Below, one piece after another: positions 53,061-64,000 of a DNA stretch of 64,000 bases (position 1 is the stretch's first letter; each line of letters starts with the position of its first letter). Under the pieces are notes generated by a model. That model did not search any database. It saw only the letters and a program-made list of their open reading frames with translations, and was not told the DNA's origin. This stretch comes from Pseudo-nitzschia pungens. Its lineage: Eukaryota; Bacillariophyta; Bacillariophyceae; Bacillariales; Bacillariaceae. The position numbers and the translations under genes were made by a program. The stretch covers positions 1,302,001-1,366,000 of the forward strand of contig CM074759.1 in assembly GCA_037355855.1 (NCBI GenBank), read 5' to 3'.

Positions 53061-55526
53061 CTACCGTTCCCCGGGTTTCTTGGCAAATGCCATGTTATCG
53101 TCGTCGTCTTGTTGCTGTTGCTGTTGTTGTTGTCCGTCACTCGGAACACCATCCCGGTACACGGTCTGGTTCCGAACGGGTAATCGGGTCGTCGTTGTCG
53201 TTGGGATTGTCGCCGTCCTCGTCCTCGTCATCGACGGCGCGGCGTGGATTTCTTCCCATTCCTCGTCGTCCGTGTCCTCGTCCACCTCGCTCAGCAGGCA
53301 CTGGTACTCCTCGTCGTCGCCGTCCCGGACCCTGGTCGGAAACAGGGTCGCCAGGCAGTCGTCGTCGTCGTCGTTGTTGTAGTTTTTGTTGTGGTGGTGC
53401 GTCGTTCCGTTCCCTTTGTACCGCTGTTTGAATTCCAGTTCGTGGACGTAGTCGTCGTCGTCGTCGTTGCCGTCGAGCTTCAGAACCGCGTCGCTGTCGG
53501 CCGGCAGCTTGCCGGCCAGGTGGTGGGCGACAAAGACGAGGATTCCCGCCAGCCAGTAGGGCGATCCCGGAAACGCCGTCCGCTCCGAGATCGTCATGAG
53601 GGTCCCAAAGACCAGGGGTCCGAGTCCCTCGGTCAGGGCCTTGATGCCGTTGATGGCCCCCAGGGCCTCCCCGACCGTGTCCGGTTCGACGATCCCGCTC
53701 ACCAGGCTGGAGAGGCTCGGATAGACCAGGTTCCCCAGCAGCGAGAGGCCCACGCAGAAAAAGAGCTGCCAGGACCGGTTCGCCGCCCCCAGCACCAGGC
53801 ACTGGAGGCCGAAGCTGACCAGGCCGATCCGGATGGAGGTCTTTTCTCCCAGCAGCGGGACCAGGAATCGGACCAGGACCGCCTCGGCGACCATGGTGGA
53901 CAATCCGAGGGCCGACATGAGTTCCCCGAGGACCTCCGGCGTCATGTGAAAGTGCTGGACGGCGTAGAGGGAGAGGGTGGAAATGACGGCCCACAGGCCC
54001 GTGTAGTAGAAAAAGGCGACCTGTCCCACCTTGCGCAGGAACGGGTCGTGCAGGACCAGCCGGATCGAGTCCCAGGGATTCCACGAGACCGCATCGGCCA
54101 CCTCCAGCAGGCGTTGTTTGGAGGCCGATGCGAAGGAAATTGTCGACGCCGACGCCGACGCGTTCGATGTCGATGCGTTCGACGCCGACGTCGATATCGA
54201 TTCCGGCAGGACCGCGTAAATGTAGAGCAGATCCAGGACCGTCAGCGCCAGCGAGCACGAAAAGACGTACCCGGTCTCGCTCCGGGCCAGGTATCCCCCC
54301 GCCATGGGACCGATCGTAAAGCTCAGGCCAAAGGTGGCCAGGGCCAGCCCGTAGGCCGTGACGCGCTCGTTGCGTTCCTTCACCGAATCGGAAATGTAGG
54401 CAAAGACCAGCGGAAAGGTCGACGAAAACAATCCCGACAGGCTCAGGAGGACCACAAAGAGGGGAATGGCCAGGGGCGGCAGAACGACGGAACCGAGAGC
54501 ACTCGCGCTCTCGCTTTCCGGCTCCGTGTTGTCGGTGTTGTAACCGTCCGTGTCGAAGTCCACGTCGTTCTGGCTTTCCCACCCAAAAAACGCCAGCGAG
54601 CAGACCGGTGCGCAGCTCCCCAGCACCGTCACAAAGAGACAGACCTTCCGCCCCAGCACGTCCGAGAGCTTTCCAAAGAGCGGGCAGGCGAAAAAGGCCA
54701 GGACGCCCCGGATGCAGTCGGCGATTCCCAGGACCACGTAGACGTTCGATCCGTACTCCTCGATGAGGATGCTCGGCAGGACGGCACGGGTCAGCGCGAT
54801 GGCCAGAAACTCCAGCAGCAGAACCGGCAGTACGTATAGATGCTTGTGTTTTTGATTGCGCCGGTGGTGGTGGTGGTGGTGGTGGTGGTGATCTTCCCCG
54901 CATTCCTCGCTCTCGGCGTCGGAGTGGGGAGGTGCGGCCGTTCGTGCGGGCGGCCCCGAAGCGCGCCGAACTCGATCCTTGCGGGACAGTGCGTTTGCGT
55001 TTGCGTTTGCGTTTGCGTGCCCCGAAGGCTGATCGGATTCCCCACCGCCACCGCCACCGCCTCCGTTGGAAGACGTTCCGGATGGGGAGGATTCCATGAA
55101 CGGATTCAGCTGCCCCAGGATGGTCGGACTTCCGAGGGGAGAAAAGGGTCCCTCGGGAGAAGTGTTTTGTGTGCGGCTATCTTTCTCGCCGTCGCCGTCG
55201 TCGCTGTAGCGGTGGTTGTTGTGGATATTGTTGTGGATATTGTTGTGGTTATGGTTGTGGATATTGTTGTGGATATTGTTGTGGATATTGTGGTTATTGT
55301 TGCGGCTGTTTCGCGTTGTTGTTGTGCCAATGTTTCCATCGCTGCTGCTGGTGTGAATGGTGGAGAGGGGAAACCGCCGTTTCGTTCCGGGACTCGGAGA
55401 CGAAAACGACAGGGACATGCTGTTTGGTGCGGTGATGGTTCGTTCAATCAATAGTAATAGTGATTGTGATTGTGATAGTGATAGTGATAGTAGTTGTTGC
55501 TTTTGTTGCTGTTGTTGCCATTGCAC
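53061..55526 (-). CDS. MFS transporter, MFSD14/HIAT1-like
   Basis: 821 residues. The first ~240 are simple sequence (Q/S/L runs, N-I-H-N repeats, an N-A repeat, a ten-His run) and probably disordered. The transporter core follows: LLLEFLAIALTRAVLPSIL (helix 1), CPLFGKLSDVLGRKVCLFVT (the G-x-L-S-D-x-x-G-R-K motif A), FPLVFAYISDSVKERNERVTAY (the hallmark of the HIAT1/TetA-like group), GLSFTIGPMAGGYL, then a second six-helix half with ALGAINGIKALTEGLGPLVFG. The C-terminal tail is acidic. Animal MFSD14 proteins sit in endosomal/Golgi membranes; the substrate is unknown. ATG 55418 (MSLSFSS) is a reasonable alternative start. GC content is much higher than in its flanks. Confidence 0.82.
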   Translation of the reverse strand: MQWQQQQQKQQLLSLSLSQSQSLLLLIERTITAPNSMSLSFSSPSPGTKRRFPLSTIHTSSSDGNIGTTTTRNSRNNNHNIHNNIHNNIHNHNHNNIHNNIHNNHRYSDDGDGEKDSRTQNTSPEGPFSPLGSPTILGQLNPFMESSPSGTSSNGGGGGGGGESDQPSGHANANANANALSRKDRVRRASGPPARTAAPPHSDAESEECGEDHHHHHHHHHRRNQKHKHLYVLPVLLLEFLAIALTRAVLPSILIEEYGSNVYVVLGIADCIRGVLAFFACPLFGKLSDVLGRKVCLFVTVLGSCAPVCSLAFFGWESQNDVDFDTDGYNTDNTEPESESASALGSVVLPPLAIPLFVVLLSLSGLFSSTFPLVFAYISDSVKERNERVTAYGLALATFGLSFTIGPMAGGYLARSETGYVFSCSLALTVLDLLYIYAVLPESISTSASNASTSNASASASTISFASASKQRLLEVADAVSWNPWDSIRLVLHDPFLRKVGQVAFFYYTGLWAVISTLSLYAVQHFHMTPEVLGELMSALGLSTMVAEAVLVRFLVPLLGEKTSIRIGLVSFGLQCLVLGAANRSWQLFFCVGLSLLGNLVYPSLSSLVSGIVEPDTVGEALGAINGIKALTEGLGPLVFGTLMTISERTAFPGSPYWLAGILVFVAHHLAGKLPADSDAVLKLDGNDDDDDYVHELEFKQRYKGNGTTHHHNKNYNNDDDDDCLATLFPTRVRDGDDEEYQCLLSEVDEDTDDEEWEEIHAAPSMTRTRTATIPTTTTTRLPVRNQTVYRDGVPSDGQQQQQQQQDDDDNMAFAKKPGER

Positions 55527-56776
55527 TGCCCAGTGGTACTCGTATCATCGGTAACTTATTCGAACACTCACAATGCTGTTCCGCTCGGACGGAGTCGAGT
55601 CATCGAAACAAACGAGAAAATGCCGGAGATACCGTACCCGGTAAGATTAGTTAAGCTTACCGTAACCTTAACCTTACTACTTCGTTATTTGTTTCGAAAT
55701 TCGTTTTGTGCATTGTTTACACGTAAGTTAAGGTTAAGGTTAGCGTACGATACCAGTAGTGTTTTTTGTTTTTTCAGACCGTTGGGTTCGAAATGAGCTG
55801 GATTACTACAAAATTCCTAACAGCTGTCCGTCGGTTCTACCGTACGTACCTTTGTTATAATTTCTACGTGGACTTGAGGACAGCTGTTCGGAACTTTGTA
55901 CGAAGTAGTAGTCTTTTACTACTATCTTTTACAAAGGCATGCACGAATGAACCAGACCTGTCCCCGACCAAAATAATGAAGGAATGAAACATCATCTCAA
56001 AATCACAAAACCTCAATCAAAATCATTTCATCTCATCAATCAATCAATCCTCTAAATACTTCGAAGTACTTAGTAAATCATCAATCATATCGATATTGAA
56101 TCTTGAATCTTGAATCTTGATCGATCATAAGAAAAATGAGAACGAAAACATAATATTCGTCCATCCGGCACCGCACGTACCCAACGATGCGACACGCAAC
56201 AAGGAATGTTCCCCCGTGCGTGCTGTGTATTTGCACCTCTATCACTGTATCATCATACAGAGCACGTCCTCGTGTACGTACTACTAAGTTTGGAACCGTT
56301 CCACCGGTACAACGAAACCTTGTTTCCATCCACCAGCTCCGTCGTAGAATCAATGAATCGTACCGTACTGCTGGTAGTCTGTCGACGGAATGCATGCATG
56401 CATCCATCCATCCATCCTTCCCGATCTCCTCGCTTTCACACCGACCCGAACACGCAAGAAGTCTTACGGCGGGTGGCGGGTGGTGTGTGCCGTATCATTT
56501 TGTACCGTACGAGGAGCATCATCCTTGTACTACAACAGCTTGCTCTTCGCCGCGGACGATGCCGCACAAGTACTCGTACCTTACCGGTACCATACTAGCG
56601 CACCGATCGATATTGAACTTGAAACTGAATTGGAATGAAGGAATCAATCAATCCATCGAAACAACAATTCTAGAGCGTTCACAAAATCAAAATCAAAATA
56701 TATTCTGGTTCCCGTGACACCGTCCACGATTCCGAAACAAACAAAGCGACCGATAACAAACATTGCAAGCACCACC
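55527..56776. other. Intergenic region
   Basis: Between the divergent MFS and RidA genes. Contains GGTAAGATTAGTTAAGC / CTTACCGTAACCTTAACC words (55640-55745), a TGAATCTTGAATCTTGAATC repeat (56096-56120) and a (CATC)n run near 56395-56420. No coding content recognised. Confidence 0.4.
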
Positions 56777-57745
56777 ATGATCTCCCGCCTCGGACTCCAA
56801 AAGCTCTGCCAGCGAGGCCTCTTGCGCGCGACGGTCGCTAGAGCGATGGGTGCGTCTGCGGATGCAACCTCGACTGCGACTGCCACCACCACCACCACCA
56901 CCACCACGGCGGCGGCCGCACCCCCCGCGGCGGCCTTTCGATCCTTCGGGACCTCCATCCAGCGCTACCATAGACGTCGACCACCCCAACACGTCCCAGA
57001 TCGTCATCCACAACGGCGTCGTCTACATTTCGGCGCAGGTGGACGCCTCGGCCGGTCCCGAAAACATCGAGGGACAGACCAGGGACGTCCTGGCGAAGGT
57101 CGACGAGCTCCTGGAGGAGGCAGGGAACCACCCGGTGCAAGCTGCTGACGGCCAACGTCTGGCTCAAGAACATCGAGCGGGACTTTGGGGCCGTCAACGC
57201 CCTGTGGAACGAGTGGCAGGATGCCGAGAACAAGCCGGTGCGGGCGACGGGTGCGTAATTACCAGCAGCAGCAGCAGCAGCAGCAAACGACGGAACGAAG
57301 GAATCAATGACCGACCGACCGACCGACCGACCGAATGACTGAAAAAATGAATTCGCTGCGGTTGTGCTGTTGGTTGGTTGGCGTTGTTTGCCTTGTTTGT
57401 GTGCGTGTGTGCGTGCGTGCTTGCGTGCACGTGGTTTGCTGGGTTGTTTGTTGGTTTGTGGTTCGAGGAGCCTCGATAGCAAGAAGTCTCGGACGCTTCA
57501 GACTCACCACCCTGCGATCGATGCAATGTTTTTTGTCTCTGGTCGATTTTTTGTCACCGCGGGAACCTTGCGTGGTCATCCCGTGCCACACCATGAAATG
57601 ACATGCCATGCCATGCCATGCCATGACACGACATGGGCGTGCCACACACGAACGATTTGCATCATTGTGCATTCGAACAGTGGAGACAAACATGGTGAAT
57701 CCGAACGTTCTGGTCGAGGTCCAGGTCACGGCTTCCCTCATGTAA
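56777..57745 (+). CDS. RidA (YjgF/YER057c/UK114)-family protein; two exons, two single-base frame breaks
   Basis: Reconstructed by eye. The N-terminus (MISRLGLQKLCQRGLLRATVARA) resembles a mitochondrial presequence and is followed by Thr/Ala runs. The RidA core is spread over three frames: ...FRSFGTSIQRY (frame 1), DHPNTSQIVIHNGVVYISAQ...LLEEAG (frame 2, from about 56975), CKLLTANVWLKNIERDFG...NKPVRAT (frame 3, from about 57137). An intron 57251-57680 (GTGCGT..GAACAG, phase 1) joins ACG G|TG to exon 2, VETNMVNPNVLVEVQVTA, stop at 57745. RidA enzymes hydrolyse reactive enamine/imine intermediates from PLP enzymes; the conserved R and the VE-x(8-10)-VEV end are present. Each break needs one base skipped. 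Preserved splice sites and C-terminus favour a working gene with sequence errors over an old pseudogene, but either is possible. Confidence 0.75.
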
Positions 57746-59411
57746 CACACTCGAAACGATGGGACGTTCTATCCTATCCTATTCTATCCTGTTTTATTCT
57801 ATTCTATTCTGTCCATTCGAATCCATCCGATGCGACGCGCGTCTGAGAGGTGTTCGTTTCGCAAGCCGAAGGATTCCACGCAGGATGGATCGGAGGGGAA
57901 CGAGACGGCTCGGAAGAATCGCACGATCCCTCCCGTTCTTCGACAAAACGTCGTTTGCCACATAGCACTACTATTGACCAACTGCGTGTACGGTATGCAG
58001 CGTGTACTCGCAGCGTCGAAATAAATACTACGGTAATAGAAATCAGATAACAATGCATTGCGACTCACCGGTTCGAGCCTCGAAACGACGACACACACAC
58101 ACACACACACTCATAGAATTTCCTACGCGTACGAAACGAAACGAAATCGATCATTTCGCTCCTTGCTGCTCCAAAGTAGAGAGGTTTTGGCTTCCGTTGA
58201 GTATTCCGTGTAGGCAAGGATTTTGGATTCCACAGAGTTATTACCACTCCGTTGATCGAATATTGAAATCCGTTTGATTGATTTGAAAAGTACCGGTACC
58301 GACAGATTCCTTTGGTCACCAATCGTGTGATTCATTCATTCATTCCTTCGTTCATTTGTTCGATCGCTCGTGTTATGCTTGTCCTGGAACGGGTGAAAAT
58401 CGCTGTTGTCGATTGCACGAGGTTCGTCGATGCGGAGAGTCGTTCCGATCGGCGGAGACCATGCTTTGACACGAGAGGAGAGGGGAAAGGCGGCGCCGCT
58501 GAGTCTCGAGCACGCGTGAAGCAGGATGGCACCCTCGTCGTCTTGCTTGCTTGGTTCTGAGAGCTTCGAAACAAAAAAAGAAGTCGGGGCCGGGTGGGTC
58601 GAGGACGTTGGTGCGCTGTAACAAGATTTTCGGCTCCGGGTACAAGAAGTAATACTAAGAAGAGATTATTTTGAAGTTTTTTCCGAAGCATCTCTTGCAG
58701 TAAGTGTAATCGTATTTCTCTAAAAAAAGAAAGGCATATATTCATTGATCGACTCTGAGCGGGCATTTCATCACGTGAATGAACCCCAGCTCAAAAAGAT
58801 AGTACAGTCGTCAGTAGATGTAATTCTGTACCACGGACGGTGCAATGTACATCAACACTACGTCATATCGTTATTTTCTGCTGTAATTTACATGCGTTGA
58901 TTATGTTGTGCTATTTAGTTATCATTCGACAGAACAGATATGATATATGATCCACGAGCAACTCTACAATCATTATTAATTGAAATTGACATTTTCGTAT
59001 TCTCCAAGCAATTTCTCGATCTACTTCGTATTCACTATTAAACCTGCGGTACACGTAAGGTAATCTTGTGTTCGTAGAAAATTCTCATCAATGTCGCTGC
59101 GAAATACTTGGCACCAAGCACGAAACCCGTCTTCAAGACCGTAGGGCACGTAGGGTGTTCAATAAGCGCCTGTACAAAGTAAGAATAGGACCACATACCG
59201 GTACATCTTCAGGCCAAGCCGTTTGGAAGGCAGAATATTGAAATATCGTTCTTTCACACTATCAAAAAGACGAAGTGCTACCGTGCGTGTGCAGTACGTT
59301 TAACCGAGAAAGTCAAGAGGCATCAAAAGTAACCTTACCACAGAAGGCGGGGCTCAGTACTGCATAACCTGTTACCTTCCGATTGCTCAGCATTCCTGCA
59401 CCCAGCAAACG
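57746..59411. other. Intergenic region with microsatellites
   Basis: No supported gene. Contains (TATCC/TATTC)n at 57772-57812 and (CA)n at 58090-58110. Upstream of 59411 there is ordinary AT-rich sequence forming the promoter region of the LRR gene. Confidence 0.45.
58090..58110. repeat. (CA)n microsatellite
   Basis: About ten CA units in a gene-free stretch before the LRR gene. Confidence 0.9.
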
Positions 59412-62400
59412 TTGTTCACAATGGACGAAGAATCGACCGACGAGAAATCCAACACTCCTTCAACGGTGGCCAGCGACGAACGAAGCAGCGACAAAGAGGA
59501 AGATGATGAAGACACGATCCCACAAACAAATATAAAAAATGATGATCCCGACAAAAAGATACCGAATGACACTACGAATCGACCGGACGAACAGTTAACC
59601 GCCAAGTTCGATAGCGACGATGACGGTGGCGAAGATGAGGACGAGGATGAAATGCGCGCGACCAAACTACGCACGAATCTACCCCCCAAGGAGTTTTCTC
59701 AACCCGCGTTGGAACAACCCGTATTAGAAGCGTCATCAGCATGGGATATTCCGCAGCAAGAGACAGCACGGGTCAACGATCCACCTCCCAAGGAGTTGTC
59801 TCCACCCGCGTTAGAACAATCCCAAACGACATATACACCTCCTGCAGAGTTGTCCCCTTCCGCGTTAGAACAACCCCCTATAAGATCCCAACAACCATCT
59901 CATTCTTCACCCGTAGAAGAAGCCTCCTCGACGTGGGATATTCCGCAGCTCAAAACAGCCGATGGCAAAAAAGGTACGGATGCTACAGATTCACCTCCCG
60001 AGGAGTTGTCTCCACCCATTTCCAAAGAACCCCCCACACCACCCCAACCATCAGGTTCTGCACCCATAGTAGAAGCCTCGTCATCGTGGGATAATCCGCA
60101 GCTCGAGGCAGCACAAGGCAACACAAATATGGATACTACGGATCCACTTCCCGAGGAGTTGTCTCCACCTGCGGTCGAACAACCTCCAGCAACGTCCCAA
60201 CCATTGCATTCTGCGTCCGTAGTAGAAGCTTCATCAGCGTGGGATATTCCGCAGAGCAAGACTGCACAGGTCGACAAAAATATGGATATTATCGATTCAC
60301 ATACCACGGAGTTGTCTCCACCCGCGATCGAACAACCCCAAACAACAGATCCATCTCCTGCAGAGTTGTCCCCATCCGCGTCAAAACAACTCCCTACAAC
60401 ATCCCAACCATCGCATTCTGCACCCGTAGAAGAAGCATCGTCAACATGGGACATTCCGCTGGATGTTGCGCAGCGCAAGACGGCAAATGGCAAAAAAAGC
60501 ATGGATAGTGCTACGGATCCACGTCCTGAGGAATTTTCTCCGCCCGCGATCGAACAACCGGCAGCAGAAGCCTCCTCGACGTGGGATGTTCCGCAGCCCA
60601 AGACAGCAGAGGGCCAAACAAGTACGGGTGCTAAAGATTCCCCTCCCAAGGAGTTGTCTCCGTCTGCCTTCCAACAATCCCCTACAACATCCCGACCATC
60701 GCATTCTGCATCCTTAGCAGAAGCCTCGTCATCATGGGATATTGCGCAGTGCAAGAAAGAACCAGAACTACCAACGACAATCGCCCACAGCAATCGCAAT
60801 CGACGTTTGTTTCACAATAGAATCTCAGATATTTCGTTGGACAACAGTTTCTCCTTTGATTCGTTAGTATCGGTTGTAGAAGACTCCTCAACATGGGAGA
60901 GTCCGCAGGATATTCCGCAGCCCAAGTCAGCAGAGGGCGCAAAAAGCAAGGAGACCAAGGAGTTGTCTCCACCCGCGATCGAACAACCCCCTACAACATC
61001 ACAACCTTCACATTCTACACCCATAGTAGAAGCCTCGTCAACATGGGATATTCCACAGGATGGTCCGCAGCACAAGACAGCAGCACAGGTCAACAAAAGC
61101 ATGGATGCCACAGATTCACCTCCCAAGGAGTTGTCTCCACCCGCGTCCAAAGAATCCCCTACAACATCCCAACCATCGCATTCTGCACCCGTGGTAACAG
61201 CCACCTCATCGTGGGATATTCCGCAGTACAAAAAAGAACCCGAACTGCCCAAAACGATCGTCCACACCAGTCGCAATCGCCGCACCATTGACTTGATGAC
61301 GTCGGATATTTCGCTGGACAACAGTTTCTCTTATGCTTCGCTACTCAATGAAAAGGAAGATTTGATTCCGCCGAGAGCGGCCCGTCACAACAGTCGCAGT
61401 CGACTCTCCATCGAGAGCATGATGTCGGATGCTTCGCTTTGCAAAGACGACTCGCGAAAGGTTTTCCACAGCAGTCGCAATGACAGCATCATCGACAAGA
61501 TGATAATGGAAGATTCCGGTTCTTCGCGGTCTATCGGCAGTCGGAACAAGTCCGGAAAATCAATCCACAGTCTCTACGACAGCTCGAATGATTTTTCCTT
61601 TCGCAAGAAGAAGGAAATGAAAAAAATGAATCGGAGGCACAATCGTCGCGACTTTGGAAGCGACAGCGATTCCGACGGCTATTCCAACAGCGACGACGAC
61701 AACGAATGCGGCAGCCACTGCGACGAGTTTTCAAGCGCGCTGTCGAGTACCGCCAATAGAAGCAGCCACGACGTGTACCACACGATTGGAGCGGTGGCCA
61801 TCTACCGAAACGGCAGATACGTGTCGCAAACCCCGGCCGTTCTGACACAACCCACCGAACAAGAGCTGCAACTCCACGAACAAGAATCCCAGCTGCGTGC
61901 CCGTGACGAAGAGTCTCAAAACAACCTCACCATCGACGCAGAGAGTCACCTCGTGGATGATCAGAAATCGCATGTGCCCGACGGAAGCGATGAGCAGACA
62001 CTGCAGACCGGTCGGACCTCTTCCACGGATTTCCCTGCCAAAGACGTCGAGGATGGAACGGAGTCGACCCCTTGGTATCGGAACTCGATGCTGTGGGTTA
62101 TTGTGGGAGTGGGAACAATCGGATTGGTAGCGGCGGTGATCTTGGCGGTTCAATCGAGGGATGAACGACCGACGATGGCGCCAACAATGATGCCGTCAGC
62201 TTCTCCCACCCAAACGCCACTCGATCCCGTCTTTGAGCGACTCATAGTCAGCAAAAATATTTCTGATTCCGACGCCTTCCAGGACGCATCGTCTCCGCAG
62301 AGCAAGGCCTATGACTGGTTGTTGACAAAGGACACTATGACTACGATTTCCGAAAACATGAACTACAACCAGACCAGAAACATGGAGACCAGATATATTC

Positions 62401-64000
62401 TGGCAGTATTTTTCTTCGCGCTTAACGGTGAGGACTGGGAATCCAATCAGGACTGGCTGAATGCTAAAAAAGAACATCACAGGTGGAAAGGAATTTACAG
62501 ACGGAGAAAAGGCGAAGAAAACATTAACGACAATTTTCCCTTTATGCCTGCACGGCAAATTCTACTTCCAGACAACAAAATGGTAGGAACGCTGCCGAAA
62601 GAACTAGGTCATCTGTCAGAACTCCGTACGTACTCTGCCCCGGGTGTATCCTGCCTGTCTATCAACTGCAATTGTGTTTTGAAAGCCCCGCCAAACCTTC
62701 TATCACCAAACATCCTCACGGACTGCTCTCTTTGTGCCCTGTTCTTTCTGTTTGCGTAGAATATCTCGAAGTGAATAATAACAAAATCAGCAGCGTTGAA
62801 CCATTTGCAAATGGCAATGTTACGGATGAGTTCAGTAAGTCAGCGGGCCTTTTTTGTCGGTTGGACGGATTTTGTGTGTTCTTGTGTGCTGTTCTATGCT
62901 GTGCTGCGCTGCGTTGCATTGACTCTGCCGCCAACTGACCTAGTCTTTGCTTGTCGACCTCGGATCTGTTCCTTGTGATCCGGTTCGCAGCGCTTCTTAA
63001 AATCAGTGGAAACCCGCTAGAGGACCACCCTCATCTCTTTCGCTTGACGAATCTGCGTGAGTAATTGCGTGCGTGCCTGCTGTGCTACGTGCACGGTGAA
63101 TCCATCCATCCCACCGCGACACCAAACTCGTCGCCGCGATTCGATTCATTCATTGATTCATTGATTTGCTCCACGATGATGCGGTTCCCGTACGCTTGCA
63201 TTCGTTACCATAATACGATGCGCCGGCACGATGGATTCTTTCTCACTCCGTGTTGTCGGCTGGTGTTCTTTTTATCTTTTTTGGTTCCATTGCCATTCAG
63301 AATACCTCTGGATGCACCAAACTTCGTTCGAGGGAACGTTACCCACCGATATACGAGCGTTATCTAATCTAAGTAAGTTCAGACAGAGGCTCTACATCGG
63401 GGTGACGTGGAGTGATTTTTTTTTTGGTTCGGTAGCGTATCCGAGGCGATTGGGCGCACCATCACGAATGCTTTCCGGGTGGAACTCACGACTTGCATTG
63501 CGTTTGCATTCTCCCTACCATTTTTTTGACACACCGTTCCAACCTTTATTCAACGAAACGAAACAAACCGAAACGATTTTGTTGCTGGATTGCTCGCTCG
63601 CTCGGTCACAGAATTATTGGATCTGTCGAACAACCGGCTCGAGGGAAGACTGACCGATCACTTCCACACCATGCGCCGATTGAAAAACCTTGCTCTCTCC
63701 CTAAACCCGCGATTGGAGGGCGATCTCGACACCATTTTGAACTGCCCCAACGGGTGCCAAAACTCTCTGACCTCCCTCAAGATGGAACAGACCGGGATCC
63801 GTGGGGGGTTTTCGGACCGCCTGCTCGGCTTTTCCAAGCTGAGGGTCTTGCACGCCTCGTCGAGCGTCGGATTCACCGGGACCATTCCCACGACCCTCGG
63901 AGAGAGACTGCCGAGACTCACCGAGCTGCGGCTGAAGAACAACCCGTCCCTGGTGGGCACAATCCCGTCCGAGCTCTCTCTGCTCACCAAGCTCACGAAA
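59412..64000 (+). CDS. Single-pass membrane LRR receptor-like protein; at least five exons, runs off the window
   Basis: Exons: 59412-62625, 62760-62834, 62991-63056, 63301-63372, 63612-beyond 64000. All four introns (134, 156, 244 and 239 bases) are GT..AG and phase 1, so one LRR unit equals one exon. The N-terminal ~600 residues are ten copies of a degenerate unit containing SPPAxEQ and ASSTWDIPQ, followed by a second repeat, SDISLDNSFS. A transmembrane helix, MLWVIVGVGTIGLVAAVIL, lies near residue 900. Then come a Thr/Pro stalk (RPTMAPTMMPSASPTQTP), a helical cap (FFFALNGEDWESNQDWLNA) and LRRs such as LPKELGHLSEL, YLEVNNNKIS, LLDLSNNRLEGRL and GTIPTTLGERLPRLTELRL. The topology suggests the LRRs are extracellular or lumenal. 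The ligand and any further C-terminal domain lie outside the window. Confidence 0.85.

Noticed and set aside
53244..54839. 531-residue open frame on the plus strand opposite the MFS transporter
   Set aside because: Shadow frame in GC-rich DNA, very Arg/Gln-rich with no domain; the minus strand has MFS helices and motif A.

Overview
The window looks like nuclear DNA of a unicellular stramenopile, most likely a diatom. No ribosomal or tRNA marker fixes the species. The evidence is: few introns, short where present, with GT..AG borders; proteins packed with simple N/Q/S/H/P tracts; a plastid-style signal peptide followed by an A-F-V-P cleavage context; a divergent heat-shock-factor-type regulator; and a modular LRR membrane protein. 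Gene-poor gaps are AT-rich and carry recurrent short words (TACTAGTA-like and TTACGGTAAG-like). I found no rRNA, CRISPR, origin or convincing tRNA.

Layout. 0.5-7.7 kb: one very long gene joining an acyl-CoA-binding domain, a PLP aminotransferase-like domain, a fatty acyl-CoA reductase, a DHAP-type acyltransferase and an alkyl-DHAP synthase. This is the core peroxisomal ether-lipid pathway on one predicted polypeptide. 8-12 kb: the KEOPS kinase Bud32 (minus) and an LCMT-type carboxyl methyltransferase fused to a GNAT acetyltransferase. 13.5-17.1 kb: a glycosyltransferase and a class I methyltransferase that is split by a frame break. 17.2-17.8 kb: a MITE-like element with long terminal inverted repeats. 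18.3-21.9 kb: a large armadillo-repeat protein. 24.1-24.7 kb: a plastid-targeted parvulin. 26.5-32.0 kb: a TehA/SLAC1-like channel with a very long disordered N-terminus and two introns. 32.3-33.4 kb: an HSF-type transcription factor. 36.0-36.8 kb: a small two-exon RNase-kappa-like membrane protein.

38-51.5 kb is a cobalamin nucleotide-loop neighbourhood. It holds CobU (two exons, with an extra C-terminal domain), a folate-biopterin-transporter-like membrane protein, and a fused CobS-CobT gene (two exons). A young Ty3/gypsy retrotransposon (40105-45970, identical 189-bp LTRs, GTACT target duplication) sits between CobU and the transporter. The CobU-CobS-CobT set can, in principle, attach a new lower ligand to a scavenged corrinoid; no corrin-ring genes are present here. 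53-55.5 kb: an MFSD14/HIAT1-like transporter. 56.8-57.7 kb: a RidA-family gene with two frame breaks and one intron. 59.4-64 kb: a single-pass LRR receptor-like protein whose repeats are one per exon with phase-1 introns; it runs off the end.

Several conserved genes (the ether-lipid gene, the methyltransferase, RidA) are interrupted by single-base frame shifts. These may be assembly errors or real lesions, and the sequence alone cannot decide. All homology statements come from reading motifs by eye; no database search was done.
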